DNA from: Dastarcus helophoroides
Lineage: Eukaryota > Arthropoda > Insecta > Coleoptera > Bothrideridae
Assembly (NCBI GenBank): GCA_028583605.1
Contig: CM053332.1
Coordinates: forward strand, 18,732,555 to 18,796,554
Length of the DNA stretch: 64,000 nucleotides
Reading direction: 5' to 3'
The notes beneath the pieces were generated by a model. That model saw only the letters and a list, made by a program, of their open reading frames with translations, searched no databases and had not been told where the DNA came from. This document shows, piece by piece, positions 43,850-56,966 of the stretch. The position numbers and the translations under genes are program-made. Position 1 is the first letter of the stretch. The number at the start of each line of letters is the position of its first letter.

Positions 43850-45080
43850 CAAATTCCAATGTTTTGCTCAAAGTTTTCATCTTTTTGTCGAGTTTTTTTT
43901 CGTAATTCATTTTTTGTTTTAAATAATTTTAATTGTATTTTTCTAAATTTATCTTTTTATTAACATTTTGATTCTTTCAAAATTCATTTTTTTTATAAAC
44001 ATTTACCCTCAAAATTTGACTTTCTATGCAAAATTCCAATTTTTTCTCGTAATTCGCCTTTTCTCTAAATTTGCATTTTTTCATTTCAGAATTCGTCTTT
44101 TTTCTGATTTTGCTTTTTTTCTAAAAATCTGACTTTTTGCTTAAAATTTGACTTTCTCTCAAAATGTTTTTAGCCAATTTCAAGTTACGCTATTTTTTTA
44201 ATTAGATTCTTTTACCTACGAAACTTACAATTTTAAGATATTTAAGTGTTTGTTTAAAATTTATCTTTTCCTAGAAATTTCCACGTTTATCTCAAAATTC
44301 GATATTTAAAATTTTTGGAAATAACATCTTTTTCTTTAAAATTGGTTCCATTTTTTCGAAATTTTGACTTTTTTTTCAACTTTGGCTTTTTTTCAAAATG
44401 TCTATTCTATTTTAAAATTTCTATTTTTTTTCAAAATTTCTCTTTGATAATTTAGAATTTTTAAGTTTGTCTTTCTCAAAATTTCGATATTTTTCTCAAA
44501 ATAGTCTTTTCGAAATTTCGACTTTTATGTCAAGATCATATCCTTTATGATCCTATAAAACCCAAATATTTTTCGAAGTTCGTCGTTTTTTCAAAATTTC
44601 GATTTTTTTTTTATTTAAAATTCGTCTTTTTCATTAACAACTGTTCTCAACAGTCCTCTTTTTCATTAACAACTGTTTTCAAAATTTAACTATTTTTTCA
44701 AAATTTAACTGTTTTTTCAAAATTTAATTTTCTGCGCGAAATTTACATTGTGTTCTCAAAAGTTCGTTTTTCTGCTCGATATTCCCCTTTTGTGGAATTT
44801 TCGATTGGTTTTTTCTTTTCAAATTTCCATTTTATTCTAAAATTCGCCTTTTTTTCCTGAATTTGTTTTGCTTTGGAAAATTTCGCCCATCGACCTTTCA
44901 AATTTTGACTCTTTACTACGAATATTAAGTTGCAAATTATATTTATATCCTAAAAGGTTGACTTCAATACAGAAACTTGAAATTTCTTACCTAAATTTCG
45001 ATCCTTTTGTAAATTTCAAGATTTTTTTCCTGACATAATTTTATGATAAAATGTTTTAAATTTTTTAAGCAATTTCCTTA
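43850..45080. other. AT-rich repeat texture, T-rich on the plus strand
   Basis: Dense TTTTTCTCAAAATTTCGACT-type motifs; no coding sequence or element ends. Confidence 0.5.
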
Positions 45081-45099
45081 AACTTCAGGAAATATCTTG

Positions 45100-48000
45100 T
45101 ATTAATTTAGTGTCTTTTTTACGAAAATAATATACTTTCGAAGTTTCGAAACAAAATACATATTTGCACATTACTTGCGTAATAAAATGTTTTTTTAAAT
45201 TACACAATTTTTTATTGGTGTGGATACAGCTCTAAAGTCAAAATTACGAAGAGAGGTCGAATCTAGAGAAACGAATCGAAGTCTCCAAAAGCTTGTATTC
45301 TTGGAAAAAAATTGAGAACAAATTTTCAGAAAAATAGCAATATTAAAAAAACTTATTCTAAAAAGAAAGTCAAAAATTCGAGAGAAAAGTAAAAATTTAC
45401 TAAAAGATTAAGAAGTGAAAAAATTTTGAAAAATTGAATTTTGGAAATAACTTCATTTTTTTGGAAAAAGGTAGAACTTTAAAAAATCCTCGATGACTTC
45501 AAGCGAAATTAAATTTAAGAATAACATACTTTCGAAGAAAAATTGAATTATGTGAACAACTCGAGTTTTTAAGAAAAAGGTTGAACTTTAAAAAATCCTC
45601 AATGACTTCCAGCGAAAATTAAATTTAAGAATAACATACTTTCGAAATTTCAAAACAAAATATTCATAATAAAATATACATAACGAAATACAAAGCCACA
45701 ATTTATTGATGTGGATACACATTTAGATAAAAGTGAAAATTTCGAAAAAAAAAAGAATCTTGATAAATGAGTCAAGGTCTCCAAAAGCTTGTATTTTGGG
45801 GAAAAAAATCAGAGCAAACGAATTTCCAGAAGAATAGCAACGTTAAAAAACTGAATTCTAAAAAGAAAGTCAAAAATTCGAGAGAGAAGTAAAAATTTAC
45901 TAAAAGATTAAGAAGTGAAAAAATTTTGAAAAATTGAATTTTGGAAATAACCCCATTTTTTTGGAAAAAGGTTGAACTTTAAAAAATCCTCAATGACTTC
46001 AAGCGAAATTAAATTTAAGAATAACATACTTTCGAAGAAAAATTGAATTATGTGAACAACTCGATTTTTTAAGAAAAAGGTTGAACTTTAAAAAATCCTC
46101 AATGACTTCCAGCGAAAATTAAACTTAAGAATAACATACTTTCGAAATTTCGAAACAAAATATTCATAATAAAATATACATTACAAAATACAAAGCCACA
46201 ATTTATTGATGTGGATACACATTTAGATAAAAGTGAAAATTTCGAAAAAAAAAGAATCTTGATAAATGAGTCAAGGTCTCCAAAAGCTTGTATTTTGGGG
46301 AAAAAATTCAGAGCAAACGAATTTCCAGAAGAATAGCAACGTTAAAAAAATGAATTCTAAAAGAAAGTCAAAAATTCGAGAGAGAAGTAAAAATTTACTA
46401 AAAGATTAAGAAGTGAAAAAATTTTGAAAAATTGAATTTTGGAAATAACCCCATTTTTTTGGAAAAAGGTTGAACTTTAAAAAATCCTCAATGACTTCAA
46501 GCAAAATTAAATTTAAGAATAACATACTTTCGAAGAAAAATTGAATTATGTGAACAACTCGATTTTTTAAGAAAAAGGTTGAAGTTTATAAAATCCTCAA
46601 TGATTTCCAGCGAAAATTAAACTTAAGAATAACATACTTTCGAAATTTCGAAACAAAATATTCATAATAAAATATACATAACAAAATACAAAACCACAAT
46701 TTATTGATGTGGATGCACATTTAGATAAAAGTGAAAATTTCGAAAACAAAAGAATCTTGATAAATGACTCAAGGTCTCCAAAACCTTGTATTTTCCTGGA
46801 AAAAAATCAGAGCAAACGAATTTCCAAAAGAATAGCAACGTTAAAAAAATAAATTTTGAAAAGAAAGTCAAAAATTCGAGAGAGAAGTAAAAATTTACTA
46901 AAAGATTAAGAAGTGAAAAAATTCTGAAAAATTGAATTTTGGAAATAACCCCATTTTTTTGGAAAAAGGTTGAACTTGAAAAAATCCTCAATGACTTCAA
47001 GCAAAATAAAATTTAAGAATAACATACTTTCGAAGAAAAATTGAATTATGTGAACAACTCAATTTTTTAAGGAAAAGGTTGAACTTTAAAAAATCTTCAA
47101 TGACTTCCTGCAAAAATTAAACTTAAGAATAACATACTTTCGAAATTTCGAAACAAAATATTCATAATAAAATATACATAACAAAATACAAAGCCACAAT
47201 TTATTGATGTGGATACACATTTAGATAAAAGTGAAAATTTCGAAAAAAAAAGAATCTTGATAAATGAGTCAAGGTCTCCAAAAGCTTGTATTTTGGGGAA
47301 AAAATTCAGAGCAAACGAATTTCCAGAAGAATAGCAACGTTAAAAAAATGAATTCTAAAAAGAAAGTCAAAAATTCGAGAGAGAAGTAAAAATTTACTAA
47401 AAGATTAAGAAGTGAAAAAATTTTGAAAAATTGAATTTTGGAAATAACCCCATTTTTTTGGAAAAAGGTTGAACTTTAAAAAATCCTCAATGACTTCAAG
47501 CGAAATTAAATTTAAGAATAACATACTTTCGAAGAAAAATTGAATTATGTGAACAACTCGATTTTTTAAGAAAAAGGTTGAACATTTAAAAAATCCTCAA
47601 TGACTTCCAGCGAAAATTAAACTTAAGAATAACATACTTTCGAAATTTCGAAACAAAATATTCATAATAAAATATACATAACGAAATACAAAGCCACAAT
47701 TTATTGATGTGGATACACATTTAGATAAAAGTGAAAATTTCGAAAAAAAAAGAATCTTGATAAATGAGTCAAGGTCTCCAAAAGCTTGTATTTTGGGAAA
47801 AAAATTCAGAACAAACGAATTTTCAGAAGAATAGCAACGTTAAAAAAATGAATTCTAAAAAGAAAGTCAAAAATTCGAGAGAGAAGTAAAAATTTACTAA
47901 AAGATTAAGAAGTGAAAAAATTTTGAAAAATTGAATTTTGGAAATAACCCCATTTTTTTGGAAAAAGGTTGAACTTTAAAAAATCCTCAATGACTTCAAG

Positions 48001-50760
48001 CGAAATTAAATTTAAGAATAACATGCTTTCGAAGAAAAATTGAATTATGTGAACAACTCGATTTTTTAAAGAAAAGGTTGAACATTTAAAAAATCCTCAA
48101 TGACTTCCAGCGAAAATTAAACTTAAGAATAACATACTTTCGAAATTTCGAAACAAAATATTCATAATAAAATATACATAACAAAATACAAAGCCACAAT
48201 TTATTGATGTGGATACACATTTAGATAAAAGTGAAAATTTCGAAAAAAAAAGAATCTTGATAAATGAGTCAAGGTCTCCAAAAGCTTGTATTTTGGGAAA
48301 AAAATTCAGAACAAACGAATTTTCAGAAGAATAGCAACGTTAAAAAAATGAATTCTAAAAAGAAAGTCAAAAATTCGAGAGAGAAGTAAAAATTTACTAA
48401 AAGATTAAGAAGTGAAAAAATTTTGAAAAATTGAATTTTGGAAATAACCCCATTTTTTTGGAAAAAGGTTGAACTTTAAAAAATCCTCAATGACTTCAAG
48501 CGAAATTAAATTTAAGAATAACATACTTTCGAAGAAAAATTGAATTATGTGAACAACTCGATTTTTTAAGAAAAAGGTTGAACATTTAAAAAATCCTCAA
48601 TGACTTCCAGCGAAAATTAAACTTAAGAATAACATACTTTCGAAATTTCGAAACAAAATATTCATAATAAAATATACATAACGAAATACAAAGCCACAAT
48701 TTATTGATGTGGATACACATTTAGATAAAAGTGAAAATTTCGAAAAAAAAAGAATCTTGATAAATGAGTCAAGGTCTCCAAAAGCTTGTATTTTGGGAAA
48801 AAAATTCAGAGCAAACGAATTTCCAGAAGAATAGCAACGTTAAAAAAATGAATTCTAAAAAGAAAGTCAAAAATTCGAGAGAGAAGTAAAAATTTACTAA
48901 AAGATTAAGAAGTGAAAAAATTTTGAAAAATTGAATTTTGGAAATAACCCCATTTTTTTGGAAAAAGGTTGAACTTTAAAAAATCCTCAATGACTTCAAG
49001 CGAAATTAAATTTAAGAATAACATACTTTCGAAGAAAAATTGAATTATGTGAACAACTCGATTTTTTAAGAAAAAGGTTGAACTTTAAAAAATCCTCAAT
49101 GACTTCCAGCGAAAATTAAACTTAAGAATAACATACTTTCGAAATTTCGAAACAAAATATTCATAATAAAATATACATAACAAAATACAAAGCCACAATT
49201 TATTGATGTGGATACACATTTAGATAAAAGTGAAAATTTCGAAAAAAAAAGAATCTTGATAAATGAGTCAAGGTCTCCAAAAGCTTGTATTTTGGGGAAA
49301 AAATTCAGAGCAAACGAATTTCCAGAAGAATAGCAACGTTAAAAAAATGAATTCTAAAAAGAAAGTCAAAAATTCGAGAGAGAAGTAAAAATTTACTAAA
49401 AGATTAAGAAGTGAAAAAATTTTGAAAAATTGAATTTTGGAAATAACCCCATTTTTTGGAAAAAGGTTGAACTTGAAAAAATCCTCAATGACTTCAAGCG
49501 AAATTAAATTTAAGAATAACATACTTTCGAAGAAAAATTGAATTATGTGAACAACTCGATTTTTTAAGAAAAAGGTTAAACTTTAAAAAATCCTCAATGA
49601 CTTCCAGCGAAAATTAAACTTAAGAATAACATACTTTCGAAATTTCGAAACAAAATATTCATAATAAAATATACATAACGAAATACAAAGCCACAATTTA
49701 TTGATGTGGATACACATTTAGATAAAAGTGAAAATTTCGAAAAAAAAAAAATCTTGATAAATGAGTCAAGGTCTCCAAAAGCTTGTATTTTGGGGAAAAA
49801 ATTCAGAACAAACGAATTTCCAGAAGAATGGCAACGTTAAAAAAATGAATTCTAAAAAGAAAATCAAAACTTCGAGAGAGAAGTAAAAATTTACTAAAAG
49901 ATTAAGAAGTGAAAAAATTTTGAAAAATTGAATTTTGGGAATACCCCGAAAGAAGGATAAGGTTGAACTTTAAAAAATCCTCAATGACTTCAAGCAAAAA
50001 TTAAGTTTAAGAATAACATATTTTCGAAGCTTTGAAACAAAATATACATTACAAAATACAAAGTAACAATTTTTTTTGATGTGGATACATCTTTAGATGA
50101 AAGTCAAAATTTCAAAAAAAAAGGGGAATCTTGAGAAATTAGTCATAGTCTCCAGAAGCTTGTATTTTTCGAAAAAAATCAAAGCGAACAAATTTTCAGA
50201 AGAATATCAACGGTGAAAAAAACGAATTTTAAAAAGAAGGTCGAAAATTCGACATAGAAGTAAAATTTTACGAAAATATTAAAAAGGGAAAATTTTGAAA
50301 AATTAAATTTTGGGAATACCCCGAAAGAAGAAAAAGGTTGAACTTTAAAAAATCCTCAATGACTTCAAGCGAAAATTAAGTTTAAAAATAACATACTTTC
50401 AAAGTTTCAAAACAAAATATACATTACAAAATGCAAAGTATCAATTTTTTCTGATGAGGATACATCTTTAGATAAAGGTCAAAATTTCGAAAAAAGGGAA
50501 ATCTTGAGAAATCAGTCATAGTCTCCAGAAGCTTGTATTTTTCGAAAAAAATCAAAACGAACAAATTTTCAGAAAAATATCAACGGTGAAAAAAACGAAT
50601 TTTAGAAAAAAAGGTCGAAAACTCGACATAGAAGTAAAAATTTACCAAAATATTAAGAAGGGAAAAATTTTGAAACTTCGGATTTAAGAAATAAACGATT
50701 TTTTTAAAAAAAGGTTGAATTTTATAAAATCCACGAATGCCTTCAATCGAAAATTAAATT
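45100..50760. repeat. Satellite-like array, units of about 500 bp (core) and 375 bp (right edge)
   Basis: The landmark GTCTCCAAAAGCTTGTATT recurs at 45281, 45777, 46276, 46774, 47274, 47774, 48274, 48774, 49273 and 49771 (period 496-500), then at 50148 and 50521 (periods 377 and 373, variant GTCTCCAGAAGCTTG). Each 500-bp unit holds two copies of a roughly 125-bp subunit (AAAAAGGTTGAACTTTAAAA, ATCCTCAATGACTTC, ATAACATACTTTCGAA); the 375-bp units hold one. Central units are nearly identical and edge units are diverged. Apparent open frames here are non-coding. Confidence 0.95.
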
Positions 50761-51004
50761 TAAAACTAACATACCTTTGAAGTTTCCAAACAAATTCGAG
50801 AAGAATAAAATTTTGAAATATTTTTTATAAAATTCTGGCCGTTTTTGTTTTCAAATTTTCACCCTTTCTTAAAAGGGCAGGTTCAGATTTACAATTTCAT
50901 ATTTTCTTTTTAATTCCCACTTGAATCACGTTTTTAGAAATTTTGGATTTTTGACCAAAATTTCGAAGAAAAGAGTTGCTTGATACTAAAAGTCGCGAAT
51001 ATTC

Positions 51005-51419
51005 AAGGTGAGATTTATATACATTTCGAATTTTTTCTTCATTTCTCTGCTCGACGAGCTTTTGGGATTGTCTTTTGAATACTTTATAAATTTTGACATT
51101 TTAAAAATTCTGTATAATACTTAGGAAATTGCAATTTTGTCTTTTCTGCAAGTTTGGATTTTTCTATTGAAAACTTCGACCTTTTAAAAATTTTGATATT
51201 TTCAAAAATATATTTTTATTAGGGCATGTTCGTAACGCGTGGTGGTTATGCGTGGTGGTCCCGCGAAACCACACCCTATCCAAAATCGCTCAACGCGCTT
51301 AAAGAACATTTTAATTCATCAAAATTTTCAGCAAGTATTGAATTTTTTAACAAATTTAAATTTATAAAAACGTGAACGCTTTGATAAAAAAACCTTTAGT
51401 TTTATTAATATATTATTAA
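51005..51419. repeat. Tandem-duplicated flank, copy 1
   Basis: TTCATTTCTCTGCTCGAC, TTTTGGGATTGTCTTTTGAA, TAATACTTAGGA and CCTATCCAAAATCGCTCAAC recur in order at 52800-53225. Confidence 0.8.
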
Positions 51420-52800
51420 TACAGGCTGGACCATAAGTAATGTTACGTAGAGCAAGAGTAGATTTTCCCTATAAAAATAACGTGATTTAGTCACATTTAC
51501 CTTATACCAAAAGTTGATATTAACAGAGATACAGGGTGTCAAAGTTAAAAAATAAATTGTGATTTGTTTGCATTACTGATGAACACTGCCCTATAGACAA
51601 GAAATTTGGTATAAGGTGGTTTCTTTGGTCAAGAAATTCTAATTTGCTAACAGATTGTCAGTAACTCATAGGGGGCGCCACCTGCTCTACCTTGAATTAT
51701 TCTAAAGCATAACTTTTTTGCGCCTTTATGTACACTAATTTTAAATGGACATTTTTATTTACCTACATTTTTTACGTAAAAAAGGTATAATTTTAAAATG
51801 TTGATACAAGCAACCGTTTTCAAGATATTTGCCTTCAAAGTTTGCCGTACGTTTATTTTAAGTTATGTAAATGTGAATTTTTCGCAGTAGGTTTCAAAAT
51901 AAAAGTAATAAAACTGACTCTTTAATAGTTTATATAAAATATTACTCAACTGACATTATTATTATTCATGTCTTTTAAATTTCTAAAACAAATTTAAATA
52001 AAATACCAAAACAAAATTTATTCTTAAAAATAAGTATGTGGGAAATGACCTTTTTCATGTAAAGGGATTGTAAACAATTAAAAATCTGGCTGTCTTTTAT
52101 TTAAATTCATCTTCAAATATCTGCTTTGACCACTCAGACTATTAAAATTTTCTTGTGCGGACTCAAAGATTATATCTCACATTTCTATGTTAGAAAATAA
52201 GTTACGTCTTAATTTTCTGGATTTTCTTTATTGAGATTTTCAAAATTTAGGTAATAACATTATCAGCAAATTAATATTTGACATGAATTAGTTTCAAAGT
52301 TGTCTTATGATTACTTTTTTTTAAGCCTACTTCGAAAATTTAATATCTTAGTAATTTAAAACCAAGGCACGTCAAGCTTTAGAGGCAAATATCTTGGAAA
52401 GGGTTGCTCGTATTAACTTTCAGAAAGTTACTTTTTTTACGTAAAAAAGATGGGGAAATAAAATAACCCATTCAAAATTAATATAAGTGGGTGCCCAAAA
52501 AAGTTATAATGATTTAGATTTATGCAGAATAGCGCAGGTAGCGCCTCCTTTCAGCTATTGGTTATATGTTGGCAAATTAAAGTTTGTCGATTTAAGAAAC
52601 TCCCTTGTGCCAAAATTCGTGCCTTTTTACAATTTATTCCATAACTATACGAAAAAATTAAAATTTTTGTTTCAACTTTGACACCCTATATCTCTGTTAA
52701 TATCAACTTTTGGTATAAGATAAATGTAGCTAAATCACATTATTTTTACTCGAGAAATGCACCATTGCTCTGTGTACCATTCTTTATGGTCCACCCTGTA
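51420..52800. mobile_element. Long-inverted-repeat DNA element, TACAGGSTGGACCATAA ends, 1.38 kb
   Basis: The two ends are inverted copies of each other over about 400 bp: GGACCATAA, CTTATACCAAAAGTTGATAT, TTAACAGAGATA and AGATATTTGCCT recur in reverse order at 52370-52800. If the element is taken as CAGG..CCTG (51422-52798) it is bordered by TA on both sides, as for Tc1/mariner-type insertion. A spacer of about 500 bp lies between the arms. No transposase. It sits exactly between two copies of a tandem duplication. Superfamily not assigned. Confidence 0.78.
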
Positions 52801-53225
52801 TAAATTTCTAATTTTTTCTTTATTTCTCTGCTCGACTCGAACTTTTGGGATTGTCTTTTGAATACTTTTAATCATTTGTGAATTTTGACTTTTGAAAAAT
52901 TCCATATAATACTTAGGAGATTGCAATTTTGACTTTTCTGCAATTTTGGACTTTTCTTTTAAGAACTTCAATGATTTTTTTAAGAATTTTGATATTTTTA
53001 AAATTATATTTTAATATGGCATGTTGGTATTTCGTGATGGTTATGCGTGATGGTCATACGAAACCACCCCCTATCCAAAATCGCTCAACGTGTCTAAAGA
53101 AGTTTTCAGTTCATCAAAATTTTGAAGTTGAAAGTTGAATTTTTCAACAAATTTAAATTCCTAAAAACGTGGATGCTTTGTTAATAGAATCTTTTGTTTA
53201 ATTAATATATTATTAATATAATATA
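52801..53225. repeat. Tandem-duplicated flank, copy 2
   Basis: Counterpart of 51005-51419, with AATTTTTTCTTTATTTCTCTG, CCCTATCCAAAATCGCTC and TTAATATATTATTAATA. Confidence 0.8.
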
Positions 53226-55304
53226 TTGTCTTATTCTGTTTAAATTTTGTTTAACAGGTACCAATGACCAGTGATACCGCCGAGCCTAATACTTGATACA
53301 TTTGTGCCCAGGATAGTGAATGTTTCTCAACTTTATATAGAAGAAGTGAGTCCTGGAAATTCAGTATCACTTCTCGGGATGCCGGGAACCAAGAAAATAA
53401 AACCAGGAAGCCAAACTACTGGGTTGGAGTAATCAGGAAAGGGTGAGTCTGTGAAAAATCTTGTCATTTGACACAAAGTTAAATACATTTTCTATACTTT
53501 TGTCATATTTATTCAACAATAAAGATTGCATATTTTTTCTTCTAGCACAAGATGTATAATTTTTCCATATAATTATTTCAACTTTACCACATTTTGTTAA
53601 CTGAGAAATTGTGGTATTTGGATTTTAATTCTTTTTTTATTGATGATCTTTATTTGAACTGTCATGAAGTGACGTTTTCAATAAATTTAAATATCACTGT
53701 AGTCACATTTCAAAAACTGTTTAGAAAATTGTCAACAAACCAGAAAAATTTAAATATTTCCAAACTGGGCCGAAGAAATGTTAAATAAATTGAAAAAAAC
53801 AAAATATTATTATTATATTAGATTTTGTGTTAAATAGGCACCGATGACTAATATCCCCACGTATGTGCATGTCAGGTTCATCTACCAATTGAGAGTTTTC
53901 GACTTATTAAGAACCAATCGTCTATTTTTTTCTTTATCTTCTATCAGATCATCTGAAAGAGCTGTAAATTAACTTATCCCTAACTATGAAATTGCTAATT
54001 AAATTCGAAGTGATTCGCAGAAGTAAAAGTTAAAATCACAAAGGCAAGTATTTCCTATGACTGAAATGAAAATTAATTAAATTTCACTCTCGGAAACTTC
54101 TGAAACAACTGAAAAGCTTTTTACGACAGAACAAATTGATTCTGTTATTAGAGTGAAAGGAATAGTACTTTGATATTTCACCAAGTTAATAATATTGAAC
54201 TTTTCGTATAGCTGAATAATTCCATGTATTTTTCATGCATTTATTTCGCTAACTAACGAATGATTAGGGTGGTTTTATTTTCACGTAAAAAGCATTTATA
54301 TTAGAATACGCTAAATGTCCTTTTCCGTGATTTCCTCATTATTCTTGAGTTTTCCTGTAATTATAAAGCGTGTTTTGCTATAATTAAAACGAACTACATT
54401 TCGAAATAAGCAAATTACGCTAAAACAAGTAATATATTTTAATTATTAATTATATAACCCGATATGGAAGTACCACGCTGTTTAGCATTACGGTAATGAA
54501 AATGTCTGATAGTGAAGAATAGCCTGTCAAAATATAATTAAGAAAAATAGTTTTCATTTGCTTCCACCGCCATTTCAATGCCGCTCAATAATACTTTATA
54601 TTAATGTTGTTTCCACCAGAGTCCATTGTAGACACAAGTTTTAAATGATACCTTTCCAAATTACTTTTTAGATAACTTTAGATTATTTTTAGATAACAAA
54701 TGATGCCTCTGTGCTTTATTTATTTACTGTAAGAAAATGAAACCAATTTATTATTAAATATAGTGTACGCTTCCACTTCTATAGCCTCAACAATGTTTTA
54801 TTTTGCCCCAATTAAATCCATTTCATTTTAAGATGAAGCAAGGTAATTAAAGCACTACCACGTTGTACCTTTGTTTTTATTTATTAGAGCATACATTCGC
54901 ATATAAGTACAACTCGAGAGCTTTAAAAAGTGAATAAATTACTCCATAACTTGAACGCTGTAAACAAAAACACGGACCCCTAGAGGACGAAGGTTAGAAT
55001 GCATGAATATTCATGTACCTTGCCATGTCGCTGCAATTAAATTGGGTCGTCGGATTTTGTAGGTAAAAAGTACGTAATTCCTGCTTGCACCAATTAATAA
55101 ACAGCATTAACTTTAGCGCTTAGCGCGACGGCCAGCAGAAAATTCCGCACAAAACTGAACGAGCTAATTATTATGGGGGTTGTTTTTCAAGATATTGGTT
55201 CTTCGGAAAGTAATTTCGTTTTTTTTTTTAAATAAAAGACGATTTTTTTAATAGTAAAATAATATGTTATTCAATTAAATATTTCCCCTTTTTTTTGGTG
55301 GAAC
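53226..55304. other. Mostly unassigned; family B fragment at 53655-53800
   Basis: 53655-53800 matches the right half of family B (GAACTGTCATGAAGTGACG, TTTCCAAACTGGGCCGAAG) without the hammerhead. 53830-55300 is the least repetitive part of the window and could be ordinary intergenic or intronic DNA; I see no exon I can defend. Confidence 0.55.
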
Positions 55305-55672
55305 AGACCTGGTCCTTTGTTATCTTTATAAATTGAAATACAAATCTTGTCCCCTGAAACCAAGAAATATTAAAAAACACAACAAAGGTTGCTCTAACAC
55401 GTTTCGATAGCTAGGCTATCATCTTCAGAGATTGAAACACAGAACTTGTCCCCTGAAACCAAGAAAAATTAAAAAACACAACAAAGGTTGCTCTAACGCG
55501 TTTCGACAGCCAAGCTGTCATCTTCAGTTTCTCTCTGAAGATGACAGCTTGGCTGTCGAAACGCATTAGAGCAACCTTTGTTGTGTTTTTTAATTTTTCT
55601 TGGTTTCAGGGGACAAGTTCTGTGTTTCAATTTTTGAAGATAACCAAGGACCAGTCCGTTCCATCAAAATCA
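55305..55672. mobile_element. Family A multimer: two direct units and one inverted unit
   Basis: Starts TTTGGTGGAACAGACCTGG; direct units are about 55332-55430 and 55431-55527 (period 99 bp by the GCTCTAAC landmark); then an inverted unit runs to CCAGTCCGTTCCATCAAAA. Each unit contains AACACAACAAAGGTTGCTCT beside a hammerhead-like motif. Head-to-tail units are expected if multimeric or circular hammerhead RNA was the template. Confidence 0.83.
55531..55571 (+). ncRNA. Hammerhead-like motif, family A, inverted unit
   Basis: CTCT 55531-55534 with AGAG 55568-55571; CTGAAGA 55535-55541; extra T 55542; stem II GACAGC/GCTGTC 55543-55557; GAAA 55558-55561; ACGCAT, cleavage triplet ATT. Stem II differs from the GATAGC/GCTATC of other copies at both members of one pair. 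Confidence 0.6.
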
Positions 55673-55689
55673 ATCTTCAGAGATATAGC

Positions 55690-56731
55690 GCTATTTTAGA
55701 AATGTCTACGTCTTTAAATTTAGCATTTTTCTAAGTTTTGACTTTCAAAATTTCGACTTATAACATTTTGCCTCCTTTCAAACTTCCGACTTTTTCGAAA
55801 ATTTAAACTTTTTTCAATATTTTGCCCACTTCACTTTAATGAAAATTTCGATTTTCCTTACTGATATTCAAGGTATTAAACAATTCCCCTTTTTGAAAAT
55901 TTTGACTTTTTATAGATTTCAATTTAATTTAAAATTTCTGAAATTTCAGTTTCTCTGGAAAAATCAAAATGTCGAGTTTTTTAATAAATTTTTTATCAGA
56001 ATTTCGACTGTTTCAAAACTTGCACTTAAAAATTTTTTTCCATACAATTTTCGACTTCGACTATCCAAAATATCAATTCTTTTCAAAACTTTACTCTTTT
56101 GAAAATTTCGACTTTTTTTTAATCTTTCTCCTTTAAATATTCTAGATTTTTTGGAAAGCTAGTCACCGAAAATTTTTTTAAATGTCTATTTTTTTCGAAA
56201 AATTGTATGTTTGCAAAATTTCGACTTTTGGTCAAAATTTGGGGTTTTCAGACTTTCAATTTTCCAAATTTCGACTTTTTTTAAATCTTTCTCATTAGGA
56301 AATAAGGTCTTTTTTTATTTTGTCTTTAAAAATGTAGATATTAATGTCGAAAATTTTGACACCATTTGAAAATCTTGACTTTTTAAAAATTCTGATATTT
56401 TTTTCAAATTTCTACTTTTAAAATTTTTACTTTTTTAAAGATTTTATGGAGAATCTCTTCATTTTATCAAAATTCTGAAATTTTTTGAAAAAGTCAAGCT
56501 TTAGCAGTTTCTTTGCAAAATGTTGACATAATTTTTCAAAAGCTTGATATTTCCAAATCCTAATTTTCTAGGAAAATATTGATTTCTTTTTAAATTACGT
56601 CATTTTTCAAAATTTAAATTCTTAGAAATTTCCACTTCTTTTAAAATTTCGCCTTTATCTGAAAATAATGATTTTTTTTATGCAACTCCTTACAAAATTT
56701 TGGATTATTTTGCAAATATTTCGTTGCATTC
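55690..56731. other. AT-rich repeat texture
   Basis: Degenerate AAATTTCGAC motifs; nothing coding. Confidence 0.5.
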
Positions 56732-56966
56732 TACAGGGTGGACCATAAGTATATGGGAAATGACCTTTTTCGTGTAAAGGTATTGTAAACAATTAAAAAT
56801 CTGGCTGTCTTATTGAAATTTATCTCCAAATATCTGCTTTGACTACCCAGGACTATTCAACTTTTCTTGTGCGGACTCAGAGATCATCTCTCACATCTCT
56901 ATGTTAGAAAATAATATACGTCTTAATTTTTTGGATTTTCTTTATTGAGATTTTCAAAATTTAGGT

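Noticed and set aside
45100..50760. Regular repeats resembling a CRISPR array or repeated genes
   Set aside because: Units are 375-500 bp with no short repeat/spacer alternation, and the genome is eukaryotic. The short frames (for example 46701-47000, 49268-49522) are the same low-complexity string repeated.
53226..53460. Possible host exon after a TTTAACAG acceptor-like site
   Set aside because: Reading frames are short and a similar stretch recurs near 53830, so it may be repeat. No protein family recognised.
55494..55571. Strong hairpin as a transcription terminator
   Set aside because: It is the inverted pair of family A hammerhead-like units in a eukaryotic repeat; the same hairpin moves with the element.
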